Source: Synergistaceae bacterium (GTDB lineage: Bacteria; Synergistota; Synergistia; Synergistales; Aminobacteriaceae). Taken from it: a stretch of 21,654 nucleotides of DNA. Under the pieces are notes generated by a model. It was not told where the DNA came from and searched no databases. It was given only the letters and a program-made list of their open reading frames with translations. Positions 12,296 through 20,343 of this stretch are shown here, in pieces. Where the stretch lies: contig WRKN01000016.1 of assembly GCA_009778055.1 (NCBI GenBank), forward strand, positions 1 to 21,654. Direction: 5' to 3'. How positions within the stretch are numbered: position 1 is the first letter of the stretch; every line of letters starts with the position of its first letter. A program made the position numbers and the translations under genes.

Positions 12296-15200
12296 ATGGC
12301 GAAGAAAAATTGGAAGACGATGGATGGGAACACCGCGGTGGCACACGTCGCTTACGCGTTCACGGAAGTCGCCGCGATTTACCCCATCACTCCGTCTTCT
12401 AACATGCCGGAAGTGATCGACGAGTGGGCCGCTTACGGGCGCAAAAACATCTTCGGGGACACCGTCAAGGTGACGGAGCTGCAGTCCGAGGCGGGGGCGG
12501 CCGGAGCAGTGCACGGCGCGTTGTCCGCGGGGTCTCTGGCGACTACTTTCACGGCTTCCCAGGGGCTTTTGCTGATGCTCCCCAACATGTACAAGGTCGC
12601 CGGCGAGCTTTTGCCAAGCGTCTTTCACGTTTCGGCCCGGGCCGTCGCGGCGCACGCGCTCTCCATCTTCGGCGACCACAGCGACGTTATGTCCGCCCGC
12701 ATGACCGGTTTTGCCATGCTGGCCTCCGGCAGCGTGCAGGAGGCAATGGACCTTGCCGCCGTTTCCCACCTGTCGACCATCAAAACAAGCGTTCCCTTCC
12801 TGCACTTCTTCGACGGTTTCCGAACCTCCCACGAAGTACAGAAAATCGACGCGCTGAATTATGACGACCTGGCCAAACTGGTGGACTACGACGCCGTCGA
12901 CGCGTTCCGGTCCCGCTGTATGCGGCCTGAGAACCCCTTCCACAAGGGCACGGCTCAGAACCCCGACATATTTTTCCAGGCCAAAGAGGCCGCTTCTCCT
13001 TTCTACGACGATATCCCGGACGCGGTAGAGGCGTATATGCAGGACATCAGGAAACTCACCGGGCGCGAGTACCACCCCTTCAAATACTACGGCCATCCCG
13101 AGGCCGACCGCGTCATCGTGGCCATGGGTTCCGTATGCCAGACCATCGAAGAAACGATCGACTACCTGAACGCCAGGGGCGAGCGCGTGGGCGTGGTGGA
13201 AGTCCACCTGTACCGGCCCTTCTCGCCGAAATACTTCTTCCGGGTCCTGCCGGCCACGGTGCAGGCCATTGCCGTGCTCGACCGCTGCAAGGAGCCCGGC
13301 GCTCTCGGAGAGCCTCTTTACGAGGACATACGCACGCTCTTTGTCGAAAACGGCGGCTGCTGCTGCGCCCCCAAGATCGTCGGCGGGCGCTACGGCCTCG
13401 GCTCCAAGGACACGACCCCCAGCCACGTCAAGGCCGTTTTCGACAACCTTAAGCTCTACGAGCCGCGCAACAAATTCACCGTCGGCATCGTGGACGACGT
13501 CGGCGATACCTCCCTTGCCGTCGACGACCACATCGTCGCCGCCCCCGAGGGAACGGTCTGCTGCAAGTTCTGGGGCCTGGGTTCCGACGGAACCGTCGGG
13601 GCCAACAAAAACTCAATCAAGATCATAGGCGACCACACCGACATGTTTGCCCAGGGGTATTTTTCCTATGACTCCAAAAAATCCGGCGGCATAACGGTTT
13701 CCCACCTCCGCTTCGGCAAAACCCCCATCAAGTCAACCTACCTCATCGACTCCGCTGACTTGATAGCCTGCCATAAACAGGAGTACGTGCACCTGTACGA
13801 CGTCCTTGCCGGCTTGAAAAAAGGCGGCACTTTCCTTCTGAACACGCAGTGGACGAAGATGGAAGAGCTAGAGGAACACCTTCCCGCCAGGGTCAAGCGC
13901 GTCCTGGCCGCCAACGGCGGTAAGTTCTACGTAGTCAACGCCGTCGACGAAGCGGAGAAGATCGGACTCGGCAACAGGACGAACACCATCATGCAGTCCG
14001 CTTTCTTCAAGCTGGCGAACGTGATACCCTTCGAAGACGCCGTTAAGTACATGAAGGAGGCCATTGAGCATTCCTACGGCAAGAGAGGCGCCAAGGTCGT
14101 GGAGATGAACAACAACGCCGTGGACGTCGGACACAAGAACCTCATAGAGATCAACGTTCCCGCGGCATGGGCCGAGGCGAAGGACAAGCACGTCGGAAAG
14201 CCGGGGCTGCCCTCCTTCATTCCCGATTTCATCCAGGACGTCTGCATGGTCATCAACGCGCAGGACGGCAACGACCTGCCCTCCAGCGCCTTTGTCGGCC
14301 GCGAGGACGGACGCTTCCCCTCCGGCACGTCCGCGTTTGAGAAGCGCGGAGTGGCGGTCAACGTTCCCGAGTGTAAGAGCGACAAGTGCATCCAGTGTAA
14401 CCAATGCTCGCTGGTATGCCCCCACGCGGCCATCCGTCCCTTCCTGCTGGACGCCGAGGAAGAAAAAGCCGCCCCTGCCGGATTCGACGTGGTCGAGCCC
14501 AAGGCAAAGCACCTGAAAGACCGCGGTTACAAGTACAGGCTGCAAGTTGACGTGCTGGACTGCATGGGCTGCGAAAACTGCGCGCGGGTCTGCCCGGTCA
14601 GCGCCCTGGAAATGAAGCCTATAGCCACGCAGAGCGCCCAGATCCCCAACTGGACTCACGCTATCGAGAACATTGCGGACAAGGAAGACGCGGGCGACAA
14701 GTTCACCATTCAGGGCAGCCAGTTCCAGAGACCGCTGCTTGAGTTCAGCGGCGCGTGCACCGGCTGCGGCGAAACGCCGTACGTAAAACTGATAACGCAG
14801 CTCTTCGGCGACCGTATGCTGATTGCCAACGCCACCGGCTGTACCTCCATCTGGGGAGGTTCCGCTCCCAGTATGCCCTACACAGTGAACGCGAAAGGCT
14901 GCGGCCCGGTCTGGGCCAACTCCCTTTTCGAGGACAACGCCGAGTACGCTTACGGCATGAAGCTTGCCATTAACGTCCTGGTGGGATACCTTGTCACCGC
15001 GGCGGAGGCCCTTTTGAAGCTCGACATTCCGGCCGAGGACAAAGCGGTGCTTACCGAGTGGCTTGAAACCCGCGACGACGGCGAAAAGTCCAAAGTGTCC
15101 GCCGCGAAGGTCGAGGCCCTGCTCGATAAAGTCTTTGAGAACGCTTGCGGCTGCGGGTGCGGATGCGACGGCGAGGCTCTGGCTCATTATGAAAAGATCT

Positions 15201-15898
15201 GCGAGCACCGCGACTACCTGGTCAAAAAATCCGTCTGGGCGTTCGGCGGCGACGGCTGGGCTTACGACATCGGCTACGGCGGATTGGATCACGTGCTTGC
15301 CGCCGGCGAGGACGTCAACATTCTGGTATTGGACACGGAGGTTTACTCCAACACGGGAGGACAGTCCTCGAAGTCCACGCCGACGGCGGCCATCGCTAAG
15401 TTCGCGGCCAGCGGCAAGCGCACCCGCAAAAAAGACCTGGGCCGCATGGCGATGACCTACGGCGGAGTGTACGTAACGCAGGTCGGCCTGGGATCGGACA
15501 AGAACCAGTTAATAAAAGCTCTTGCCGAGGCCGAGGCGTACAAGGGCCCATCCCTGGTAATAGCGTACGCCCCCTGCATCAACCACGGCATCAAGGGCGG
15601 AATGAGCAGGATGCTTGAACAGACCAAAAAAGCCGTGGAGGCCGGTTACTGGCATCTCTACCGCTACAACCCCGATCTGATCGACCAGGGTAAGAACCCC
15701 TTCATTCTGGACTCAAAGGAGCCCAAGGCCAGCTTCAAGGAATATCTTGTAAGCGAGACGCGCTACTCGTCTTTGAAGCAGGAGTTCCCGGAAGTGGCGG
15801 ACATGCTGTTCGACCGGGCCGAGAAGGAGGCCAAACAGCGCTACAGCTCCTACAAGGTTCTCGCCGAACTCGGCGCGGAAATGGTCAAGGCGGAATAA
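12296..15898 (+). CDS. nifJ: Pyruvate:ferredoxin (flavodoxin) oxidoreductase, homodimeric
   Basis: 1200 residues, full length, from ATG 12296 (AAGGAGGAG nine nt upstream; possible -10 TAAAAT at 12251). Oxidatively decarboxylates pyruvate with CoA to acetyl-CoA and CO2, reducing ferredoxin; it can run in reverse. Domains in order: pyrimidine-binding N-terminal domain (YPITPSS near residue 24), transketolase C-like, gamma-type domain near 410-620, two 4Fe-4S clusters (C698-x2-C701-x2-C704-x3-C708 and C756-x2-C759-x2-C762-x3-C766), then the TPP domain with the proximal cluster (C821, C824 in GACTGCGE) and GDGWAYDIGYGG near 983. Unusual: CGCGCGC at 951-957, four cysteines alternating with glycine in the variable helical segment before the TPP loop, where I know of no cluster ligands. 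A perfect terminator follows, so the gene is monocistronic. Confidence 0.97.
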   Translation: MAKKNWKTMDGNTAVAHVAYAFTEVAAIYPITPSSNMPEVIDEWAAYGRKNIFGDTVKVTELQSEAGAAGAVHGALSAGSLATTFTASQGLLLMLPNMYKVAGELLPSVFHVSARAVAAHALSIFGDHSDVMSARMTGFAMLASGSVQEAMDLAAVSHLSTIKTSVPFLHFFDGFRTSHEVQKIDALNYDDLAKLVDYDAVDAFRSRCMRPENPFHKGTAQNPDIFFQAKEAASPFYDDIPDAVEAYMQDIRKLTGREYHPFKYYGHPEADRVIVAMGSVCQTIEETIDYLNARGERVGVVEVHLYRPFSPKYFFRVLPATVQAIAVLDRCKEPGALGEPLYEDIRTLFVENGGCCCAPKIVGGRYGLGSKDTTPSHVKAVFDNLKLYEPRNKFTVGIVDDVGDTSLAVDDHIVAAPEGTVCCKFWGLGSDGTVGANKNSIKIIGDHTDMFAQGYFSYDSKKSGGITVSHLRFGKTPIKSTYLIDSADLIACHKQEYVHLYDVLAGLKKGGTFLLNTQWTKMEELEEHLPARVKRVLAANGGKFYVVNAVDEAEKIGLGNRTNTIMQSAFFKLANVIPFEDAVKYMKEAIEHSYGKRGAKVVEMNNNAVDVGHKNLIEINVPAAWAEAKDKHVGKPGLPSFIPDFIQDVCMVINAQDGNDLPSSAFVGREDGRFPSGTSAFEKRGVAVNVPECKSDKCIQCNQCSLVCPHAAIRPFLLDAEEEKAAPAGFDVVEPKAKHLKDRGYKYRLQVDVLDCMGCENCARVCPVSALEMKPIATQSAQIPNWTHAIENIADKEDAGDKFTIQGSQFQRPLLEFSGACTGCGETPYVKLITQLFGDRMLIANATGCTSIWGGSAPSMPYTVNAKGCGPVWANSLFEDNAEYAYGMKLAINVLVGYLVTAAEALLKLDIPAEDKAVLTEWLETRDDGEKSKVSAAKVEALLDKVFENACGCGCGCDGEALAHYEKICEHRDYLVKKSVWAFGGDGWAYDIGYGGLDHVLAAGEDVNILVLDTEVYSNTGGQSSKSTPTAAIAKFAASGKRTRKKDLGRMAMTYGGVYVTQVGLGSDKNQLIKALAEAEAYKGPSLVIAYAPCINHGIKGGMSRMLEQTKKAVEAGYWHLYRYNPDLIDQGKNPFILDSKEPKASFKEYLVSETRYSSLKQEFPEVADMLFDRAEKEAKQRYSSYKVLAELGAEMVKAE

Positions 15899-15912
15899 AG
15901 AATAACTGACGT

Positions 15913-15944
15913 AAAACAGCGGGGCCGCAAGGCCCCGCTGTTTT
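15913..15944 (+). terminator. Strong Rho-independent terminator of nifJ
   Basis: Perfect 14-bp stem AAAACAGCGGGGCC / GGCCCCGCTGTTTT with a GCAA tetraloop and a terminal T run, 15 nt after the stop codon. Confidence 0.95.
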
Positions 15945-15969
15945 ATTGAGAAATAACGCCGCGGGTCTG

Positions 15970-15999
15970 TGTTAAACTATCCACACGTAAAAAGGATAG
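15970..15999 (+). promoter_or_regulatory. Candidate extended -10 promoter and leader hairpin of cheC
   Basis: TGTTAAACT (15970-15978) fits an extended -10. CTATCC (15977-15982) and GGATAG (15994-15999) form a 6-bp inverted repeat whose right arm covers the Shine-Dalgarno AAAGGATAGGG. The same order of elements precedes the M23 gene (7769-7796). Confidence 0.35.
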
Positions 16000-16003
16000 G
16001 GTG

Positions 16004-16648
16004 ATGACAATGTTCGATTTGAGTTCAATGAACGCTATGCACCTTGACGCGATTCGCGAAATTGGAAATATAGGCGGGGGGCACGCGGCAACCGCGCTGT
16101 CCTCGTTGCTGGGCTGCCGGGTCAGCGTTGAAATTCCGAAGGCGGAACTCGTGTCTATTTACGAACTCAACAGCTACTACGACGATCCTGATTCCGCCTA
16201 CACCGCGGTGTTTTCCTCATCGAACCACAAAGATCCCTTCAACTTCATGCTCCTCGTGAGGGAGAGCGACGTCAACAAGCTGATAATACTGCTCATGTAC
16301 AAGCAGTTCAAAACGAAGATGGACGTGGCTTCGATGCCTCAGGAAATGGTGGACAGCGCGCTGGGCGAAATAAGCAACATATTGCTGGGGTCATTTCTGA
16401 GCGCGGTGAACGGGTTTCTGGGTGTGTCAAGCGGAATGACCATTCCTTCAGTGGCGCACGATACGCTTGCGTCAATACTCAGCGTGGTATCCGCGATGTT
16501 CGGCGAGTTCGGAGACGTCGCTCTCGTCACGAAATCGAATCTGATCGTGGGAACCGGAACAGGCTCAAATTCTATCGGCGCGAACATTCTGCTCGCAAGC
16601 GGCCCGCAGGCGCTGGAGACCCTTCTCGTCAAACTCGGCGTAATGTAA
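16004..16648 (+). CDS. cheC: CheC-type CheY-P phosphatase
   Basis: 214 residues from ATG 16004, AAAGGA seven nt upstream (GTG 16001 and ATG 16010 are alternatives). Two copies of the CheC/CheX/FliY active-site helix: LDAIREIGNIGGGHAATALS with Glu19 and Asn22, and SALGEISNILLGS with Glu122 and Asn125. Both are intact, so it should dephosphorylate a CheY-like response regulator. In known systems CheC adapts chemotaxis signalling and is often paired with CheD. Here no cheD, cheY, receptor or flagellar gene is near; it sits alone between nifJ's terminator and a toxin-antitoxin pair, so its partner must be elsewhere and might serve a non-motility circuit. Confidence 0.92.
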   Translation: MTMFDLSSMNAMHLDAIREIGNIGGGHAATALSSLLGCRVSVEIPKAELVSIYELNSYYDDPDSAYTAVFSSSNHKDPFNFMLLVRESDVNKLIILLMYKQFKTKMDVASMPQEMVDSALGEISNILLGSFLSAVNGFLGVSSGMTIPSVAHDTLASILSVVSAMFGEFGDVALVTKSNLIVGTGTGSNSIGANILLASGPQALETLLVKLGVM

Positions 16649-16665
16649 AGACGCAAGGTGATTTT

Positions 16666-16974
16666 ATGGAATCCGGCGTATACTCACTTGACGAATTGAA
16701 AGTGCTGTTGGCTCCTGCTTTTAACGCTTATCCTGTGCGCAGGGGATATGTGTTCGGTTCCTATTCGCGCGGTGAAGCTACGGAAAAATCGGATATAGAT
16801 TTGTTTGTCGAGCCTTCGGACGGCTTCAAAAGTTATGAGGTCTGTGGCATACTTAGCCGTGCAATGAAACGGTCAGGTAAAAACGTGGACTGTTATTCCA
16901 GCCTTGATTTTGATGAAAATGCGCCGATCTACAAAATAATTTTGAAAGACAGGGTTCTTATATATGGGGAATAA
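16666..16974 (+). CDS. mntA: MntA-type nucleotidyltransferase antitoxin
   Basis: 102 residues from ATG 16666, AAGGTGAT three nt upstream. Minimal nucleotidyltransferase domain: GSYSRGEATEKSDIDLFV gives the GS-x10-D-x-D signature (Gly31, Ser32, Asp43, Asp45) that binds metal and nucleotide; the third carboxylate is likely Asp74 in KNVDCYS. MntA antitoxins neutralise HepT by adenylylating a tyrosine near its active site. The stop codon overlaps the HepT-type start by 11 nt, typical of the pair. The pair starts 17 nt after cheC but is more A+T-rich than its neighbours, which suggests later acquisition. Confidence 0.9.
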   Translation: MESGVYSLDELKVLLAPAFNAYPVRRGYVFGSYSRGEATEKSDIDLFVEPSDGFKSYEVCGILSRAMKRSGKNVDCYSSLDFDENAPIYKIILKDRVLIYGE

Positions 16975-17314
16975 GTGCGCTGACCGCGACGCTCTTGCCG
17001 CTATAATCGACGATTGCGATATGATATATAAACATATTGAGCGGTTGGGAGTGACACGCCAAACAATGTCGGATGATCAAACATGCCTTGACGCTGTTTC
17101 TAAACGTATAGAAAACATCGGTGAAATTGTATATGAGCGATTGAGTGAACAATTTCAGGAAAATCACCAAGAGTTTGACTGGCATGTCATCAGCGGGATG
17201 CGGCACAGGCTCGTACATCACTATAAGAACACAAAATGGGACATCGTAGTCGACGTAACGTATGATGAAATTCCTAAACTAAGGTGTTTTTGTATCAAAG
17301 CCTTGCGTGAATAA
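16964..17314 (+). CDS. hepT: HepT-type HEPN ribonuclease toxin (DUF86)
   Basis: 116 residues from ATG 16964, translationally coupled to mntA by an 11-nt overlap. All-helical HEPN domain with the R-x4-H-x-Y motif: Arg80, His85 and Tyr87 in RHRLVHHY. In studied MntA-HepT pairs the His and Arg support RNase activity and the Tyr is the residue AMP-modified by MntA. All motif residues are present, so the toxin is probably functional. The tail (VDVTYDEIPKLRCFC) is the usual last helix pair. Confidence 0.9.
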   Translation: MGNKCADRDALAAIIDDCDMIYKHIERLGVTRQTMSDDQTCLDAVSKRIENIGEIVYERLSEQFQENHQEFDWHVISGMRHRLVHHYKNTKWDIVVDVTYDEIPKLRCFCIKALRE

Positions 17315-17344
17315 GACGTTTGACGTAGATCATCGGAACCTGCC

Positions 17345-18574
17345 ATGTATATAAAAAGGAAACTTGAAAAGAAAGTAATGGAGCTGTCCGCCTCTTTTCC
17401 CGCCGTCATGGTTACCGGCGCGAGGCAGGTTGGGAAAACGACGCTGCTTAAGCATTTGGCAGGGGATGACCGGTCGTTCGTAACACTGGATATTCCGGAA
17501 AACAGGATAATGGCGCTGGAAGCGCCTTCGGTTTTTTTGCAAAAATACGCGCCGCCGGTAATTATTGATGAGTTTCAATACGCGCCCGCTCTCTTGCAAT
17601 ACATAAAAGCGTACGTGGACGAGCGCGGAAGCCGCGGAGATTTTTGGCTGACCGGTTCACAGAGCTTTGTTTCGATGAAAAATGTATCCGAGAGCATGGC
17701 GGGGCGCGTGGGGATCGTTAATTTGTTCAGCCTTTCGCGCAGCGAGTTAACCGGCTCACTTTTTGACGAATACGAAACCGACGCCGAAACGCTGATTTCA
17801 CGGCAAGCAGCCGGCGTGCCGATGAGCCGGGGGGATACCTTTTCGGCAATCCTGAAAGGCGGGATGCCGCGCTTGCACGAACGGCAGGCGGCTGCGTTTC
17901 AGGACTATTTCGGCGCTTACTTTCAAACTTACCTTTCGAGGGATATCAAGGATTTGGCTCAGGTCGCGGATGAGCTGGTTTTTTATAAGTTCATGCGGGT
18001 GTGCGGAGGTTTGGCGGCATGTCATGTTGATTATACGAATATCGCAAAAAAGGTCGGCATTTCCGTAAACAAGGCTAAAGAATGGATGTCGGTTCTGGTT
18101 TCTTCCGGTATCGCGGTTCTATTACAGCCGTATTTCAACAACGCGCTCAAAAGGGTGGTCAAAGCCCCCAAACTGTATTTCATGGACACGGGGCTACTCT
18201 GTTACTTGCGCGGCGTTGATGACGCCGGCGTGCTGGAAAAGCTCGCGGAAAGCGGCGTATTTTTTGAAAATTACGTTGTAAGCGAGATATACAAGAGCTT
18301 CGTCAACTCGGGGCGGCTCCCGCCGCTCTACTATTACCGCGACGCGAACAACAGAAAAGAAATCGACCTGCTGATTGAGCGCAATGGCGTTCTATACCCG
18401 ATTGAAATAAAGGAAAACGTCAATCCTGACAGGAAAGCGCTCCGGCATTTTGACGCGATAGCCCCTGTCGCGGATACCGGGATGACAGTCGGAACAGGTA
18501 ACGTCATTTGCGGCGGAAGCGATCTCTATCCGCTCGGCAATGACGTGTGGGCCGTGCCCCATTGGCTGATATAG
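17345..18574 (+). CDS. AAA_14/DUF4143 ATPase
   Basis: 409 residues from ATG 17345; only a weak GGAA upstream, 30 nt after hepT. N-terminal P-loop ATPase: Walker A GARQVGKTT at 25-33, Walker B VIIDEFQ at 72-78, sensor-like WLTGSQSF near 101-108. A winged-helix-like middle part (YTNIAKKVGISVNKAKEWMSVL) leads to a DUF4143 C-terminal domain, whose KEIDLLIERNGVLYPIEIK has the D...E-x-K arrangement of PD-(D/E)xK nuclease folds. These proteins are widespread in mobile and variable loci of anaerobes and their biological role is not established. Same orientation as mntA-hepT; a joint function is only a possibility. It ends 6 nt from the convergent ligase-type gene. Confidence 0.88.
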   Translation: MYIKRKLEKKVMELSASFPAVMVTGARQVGKTTLLKHLAGDDRSFVTLDIPENRIMALEAPSVFLQKYAPPVIIDEFQYAPALLQYIKAYVDERGSRGDFWLTGSQSFVSMKNVSESMAGRVGIVNLFSLSRSELTGSLFDEYETDAETLISRQAAGVPMSRGDTFSAILKGGMPRLHERQAAAFQDYFGAYFQTYLSRDIKDLAQVADELVFYKFMRVCGGLAACHVDYTNIAKKVGISVNKAKEWMSVLVSSGIAVLLQPYFNNALKRVVKAPKLYFMDTGLLCYLRGVDDAGVLEKLAESGVFFENYVVSEIYKSFVNSGRLPPLYYYRDANNRKEIDLLIERNGVLYPIEIKENVNPDRKALRHFDAIAPVADTGMTVGTGNVICGGSDLYPLGNDVWAVPHWLI

Positions 18575-18580
18575 CGGCAA

Positions 18581-20329
18581 TCACTGCATATATTTGCCTT
18601 CAAACCGGGCTTCGAGGAATTTCTCCCTTTCCTCGGGTGGGTAATACTTAAAATAGCGTCGCCCTTCATCGAATTCGCCGCGCTTTTGGTAAAGCATCAT
18701 CAGCATGTTCAGCTCCTTGTACATGGGCTGAGTCTCGAAACAGCGCGTGAGAAGGCGGACGGCGTCGCGGTAATCCTGCTCGGCGGTATCGTCAAAACCG
18801 ATCGACGCTCTGGCGTAATTCTCTCTGGCGATGAGCCGGAGATAGGCATCCCGGAGCAGCAGGGGATGTTTGTATCCCTCCCTTACCTCGGACGAGGACA
18901 GGGTAAGGTAAAACTGGTTATCCATATACGCTCCCAGGAAGTTTCGTCCCTGAAAAGACTGCACAAAAAAAATGAGTCCCGACAGGGAAATGGCGAGCAT
19001 CACCCCGCCTGCCGCCCAGCGCGCTCTCGAGGAGAAATTCACCGGCACGGCCTCAATCCTCGATATCACAGCCAGCGCAAGCGACAGAGTGAACGCCGTG
19101 TCCGCGTGGTGCATCGGGCGGCTGAAACAGGAATCCGCCATCAAGACGGCAAGCGCCGCGAGGCTCCAGACGAGAAGGGGCTTTTTTTCGGCGTTTTCTT
19201 CCTTTTTTATGCCTTTGAGGCAGAGGAAAATACAATAAAGAAGAAAAGAGAAAAAAAGTATCCCTCCAACCGCGCCCGTCTCCGCTATCCACTGGATGTA
19301 TTCATTGTGCGCCCAATGGGTATATCTTGGCGGAAGATTGTAAGTTTCCGTAGCGGCGGCCATCGCGTCCATATAGTTCCACTTGTAGTTCCCCAACCCC
19401 ACCCCAAGGAGCGGCGCGGTCTTGATCATCTCCCAGCTTGTAAGCCAGATCGTCCAGCGTCCCTCCCGGCTTGTGGACAAATCGAAGAGCTTGCCCATAT
19501 CCCGGCGCTCCACCCGCAATGCGCCGGGTGAGGCTAGCGCGACGCAAACCAAAATCACGGCTACGCTGGCCAGGGTTTTGAGGCATTTTTTCATGAATCC
19601 GGGCCTGGAGCGGGAAAACGCCAGCAAAACGGCGCAGCCAACCGCGCAGGCGATATATGCCGAGCGCGTTCCTGTTCTCCACATTCCTGCGGTGTTGAGG
19701 GCGAGAAGGGAAAAGTCGAATATATTCCATGCCCTCCGTTTTCCGTAAATCAGGAGCCACACGCCCGCTGTAACCGCCAAAGCGAGGTAAGCGCCCAACA
19801 GATTGTCCAGTCCGGTGTTGGCAAAAAAACGAACTAAACCGCTCGGAACCCCTAATATGAAAGGAAATTTTACGCCCGCCATGTTCTGTGCAAAACCGAA
19901 CACTGACGAAATACCGCCCGCTACACAGACGGAACGGAGTATCCATGGAAACGCCTCGTCCACGGGCAGGTTTCTCAGCACAAAAACGGCCCCGCCGAGG
20001 GCGGCGAAAAAGTACGCGTTCCTGAGCCATTCATGAAAATTAAGCAGCGGCAGGATAAACGGCTGAAACGCCATCAGCAGGACAAATGCCAGCCACGTAA
20101 GCTCAATCGGGGTCACCCGAACGCCGGGTTTTTCCGCGAGGAACATGAAGGAAGCCGTCCCGACGCCGTAGGCGACAAGAGGAAATGTAACCGCCCATTT
20201 GTAAAAGTCCAGAAACGGATACCCTCTTACGTTGAAGACCAACACGGGAAGGGCGGTTAAGGCGGACGCGGCAAAAAAAGCCAAAAAAATATATGCCCTC
20301 CGCGCGGAAGGGCATATAAAACGTTCCAT
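18581..20329 (-). CDS. O-antigen ligase / PglL-type polytopic membrane protein (paralogue 2)
   Basis: 582 residues from ATG 20329; no clear ribosome site, and the gene starts 14 nt after the stop of the Synergist-CTERM gene, so coupling to it is likely. About 11-12 membrane segments to residue ~450, then a ~130-residue soluble tail with TPR-like character (LNMLMMLYQKRGEFDEGRRY). Shared with the paralogue at 4473-6374: NTGLDNLLG near 171, TGTRSA near 219, GVGLGNYKWNYMDA near 309 and THWAHNEYIQW near 337-347, with His341 as the likely catalytic residue. It probably transfers or polymerises lipid-linked glycan at the outer face of the inner membrane. Placement right behind a tagged surface protein is suggestive of acting on it, but nothing proves this. 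Confidence 0.8.
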   Translation of the reverse strand: MERFICPSARRAYIFLAFFAASALTALPVLVFNVRGYPFLDFYKWAVTFPLVAYGVGTASFMFLAEKPGVRVTPIELTWLAFVLLMAFQPFILPLLNFHEWLRNAYFFAALGGAVFVLRNLPVDEAFPWILRSVCVAGGISSVFGFAQNMAGVKFPFILGVPSGLVRFFANTGLDNLLGAYLALAVTAGVWLLIYGKRRAWNIFDFSLLALNTAGMWRTGTRSAYIACAVGCAVLLAFSRSRPGFMKKCLKTLASVAVILVCVALASPGALRVERRDMGKLFDLSTSREGRWTIWLTSWEMIKTAPLLGVGLGNYKWNYMDAMAAATETYNLPPRYTHWAHNEYIQWIAETGAVGGILFFSFLLYCIFLCLKGIKKEENAEKKPLLVWSLAALAVLMADSCFSRPMHHADTAFTLSLALAVISRIEAVPVNFSSRARWAAGGVMLAISLSGLIFFVQSFQGRNFLGAYMDNQFYLTLSSSEVREGYKHPLLLRDAYLRLIARENYARASIGFDDTAEQDYRDAVRLLTRCFETQPMYKELNMLMMLYQKRGEFDEGRRYFKYYPPEEREKFLEARFEGKYMQ

Positions 20330-20343
20330 GAGAAAAACTGAGT

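Noticed and set aside
12293..13531. Long minus-strand open frame opposite nifJ (and another at 13868-15292)
   Set aside because: Both are mirror frames of a G+C-rich, strongly codon-biased gene; no ribosome sites, and the translated sequences lack domain character.
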